This document shows positions 63,944 to 64,000 of a stretch of 64,000 nt of DNA, one piece after another. Position 1 is the stretch's first letter. Each line of letters starts with the position of its first letter. The position numbers and the translations under genes are program-made. Under the pieces are notes generated by a model that worked only from the letters and a program-made list of their open reading frames with translations, had not been told where the DNA came from and made no database searches. The DNA is from a bacterium (GTDB lineage: Bacteria > Planctomycetota > Planctomycetia > Planctomycetales > Planctomycetaceae), in contig WGME01000005.1 in the NCBI GenBank assembly GCA_016125225.1, positions 62,001-126,000 of the forward strand, written 5' to 3'.

Positions 63944-64000
63944 CTACTTGTCCGCTTGGACATGGGCCTCCACGAACCACAACTGCTTATCGATCTCGCG
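63944..64000 (-). CDS. dps: C-terminal end of Dps ferritin-like protein, cut by window
   Basis: The last 18 codons read REIDKQLWFVEAHVQADK then stop. The K-x-LWFxEAHxQ ending is typical of Dps, the DNA-binding ferritin-like protein of starved cells. The rest lies right of the window. The identification rests on this short end only. Confidence 0.6.
   Translation of the reverse strand, partial: REIDKQLWFVEAHVQADK

Overview
The window looks like chromosome from a planctomycete (Planctomycetota, probably Planctomycetaceae; the genus is not determinable here). The support comes from several gene families: a prepilin-like DUF1559 protein paired with a small transthyretin-like lipoprotein, a giant secreted protein joining FG-GAP repeats, a PVC-type dehydrogenase propeller and a CxxCH heme-binding domain, MfnB/MfnE-type genes of tetrahydromethanopterin-linked C1 metabolism, and paired HDOD proteins. 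Shine-Dalgarno sequences are weak or absent at many starts.

Region 1 (1-26984) is an integrated mobile island ending at the 3' end of a tRNA-Arg(ACG) gene (26985-27058, minus strand). It carries two sets of the same machinery. Set A (left) has a replication-relaxation protein (cut by the window edge), a HerA/VirD4-like ATPase, a MazF/PemK toxin-antitoxin pair, an XRE regulator with a palindromic operator, a secreted fibronectin-III/SGNH esterase-like protein, a methylase-like protein without a visible catalytic motif, a DUF932 protein, a large STAND-like NTPase with a nuclease-like N-terminus, and a tyrosine recombinase (17240-18217). Set B (18.3-27 kb) has a small-protein family, a membrane coiled-coil protein, a second ATPase, a second replication-relaxation protein, a long nested inverted repeat, an orphan DNA methyltransferase, an excisionase and a second tyrosine recombinase beside the tRNA. 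This reads as two elements accreted in tandem, or one composite. No mating-pair genes (VirB4/VirB6 type) are visible, so self-transfer is not shown.

Region 2 (27.4-50.4 kb) is mostly chromosomal. It holds a HExxH lipoprotein, a methyltransferase, two sugar-isomerase-like TIM barrels, ferrochelatase with a cysteine quartet, the giant PVC protein, an enolase-superfamily enzyme, a secreted beta-rich protein, a MarR-adaptor-RND pump operon, a CPBP protease, an exported SAM methyltransferase, and the DUF1559/lipoprotein pair.

Region 3 (50.4-64 kb) is housekeeping: BipA/TypA, MfnB and MfnE-like genes (convergent and overlapping), hisI-hisG, an RsbW-like kinase with a STAS antagonist, an FHA protein, a VOC protein, lipA with a LipB-like protein lacking the usual catalytic dyad, smpB, a membrane protein, two HDOD proteins, a CxxCH cytochrome-like protein and the tail of dps.

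The best candidates for something undescribed are the STAND-like protein at 12510-16277 with a frameshifted remnant beside it, the two structured intergenic segments around the second replication-relaxation gene (22000-22199 and 23132-23276), the recombinase-core-like palindrome at 18248-18277, and the LipB-like protein without its dyad.
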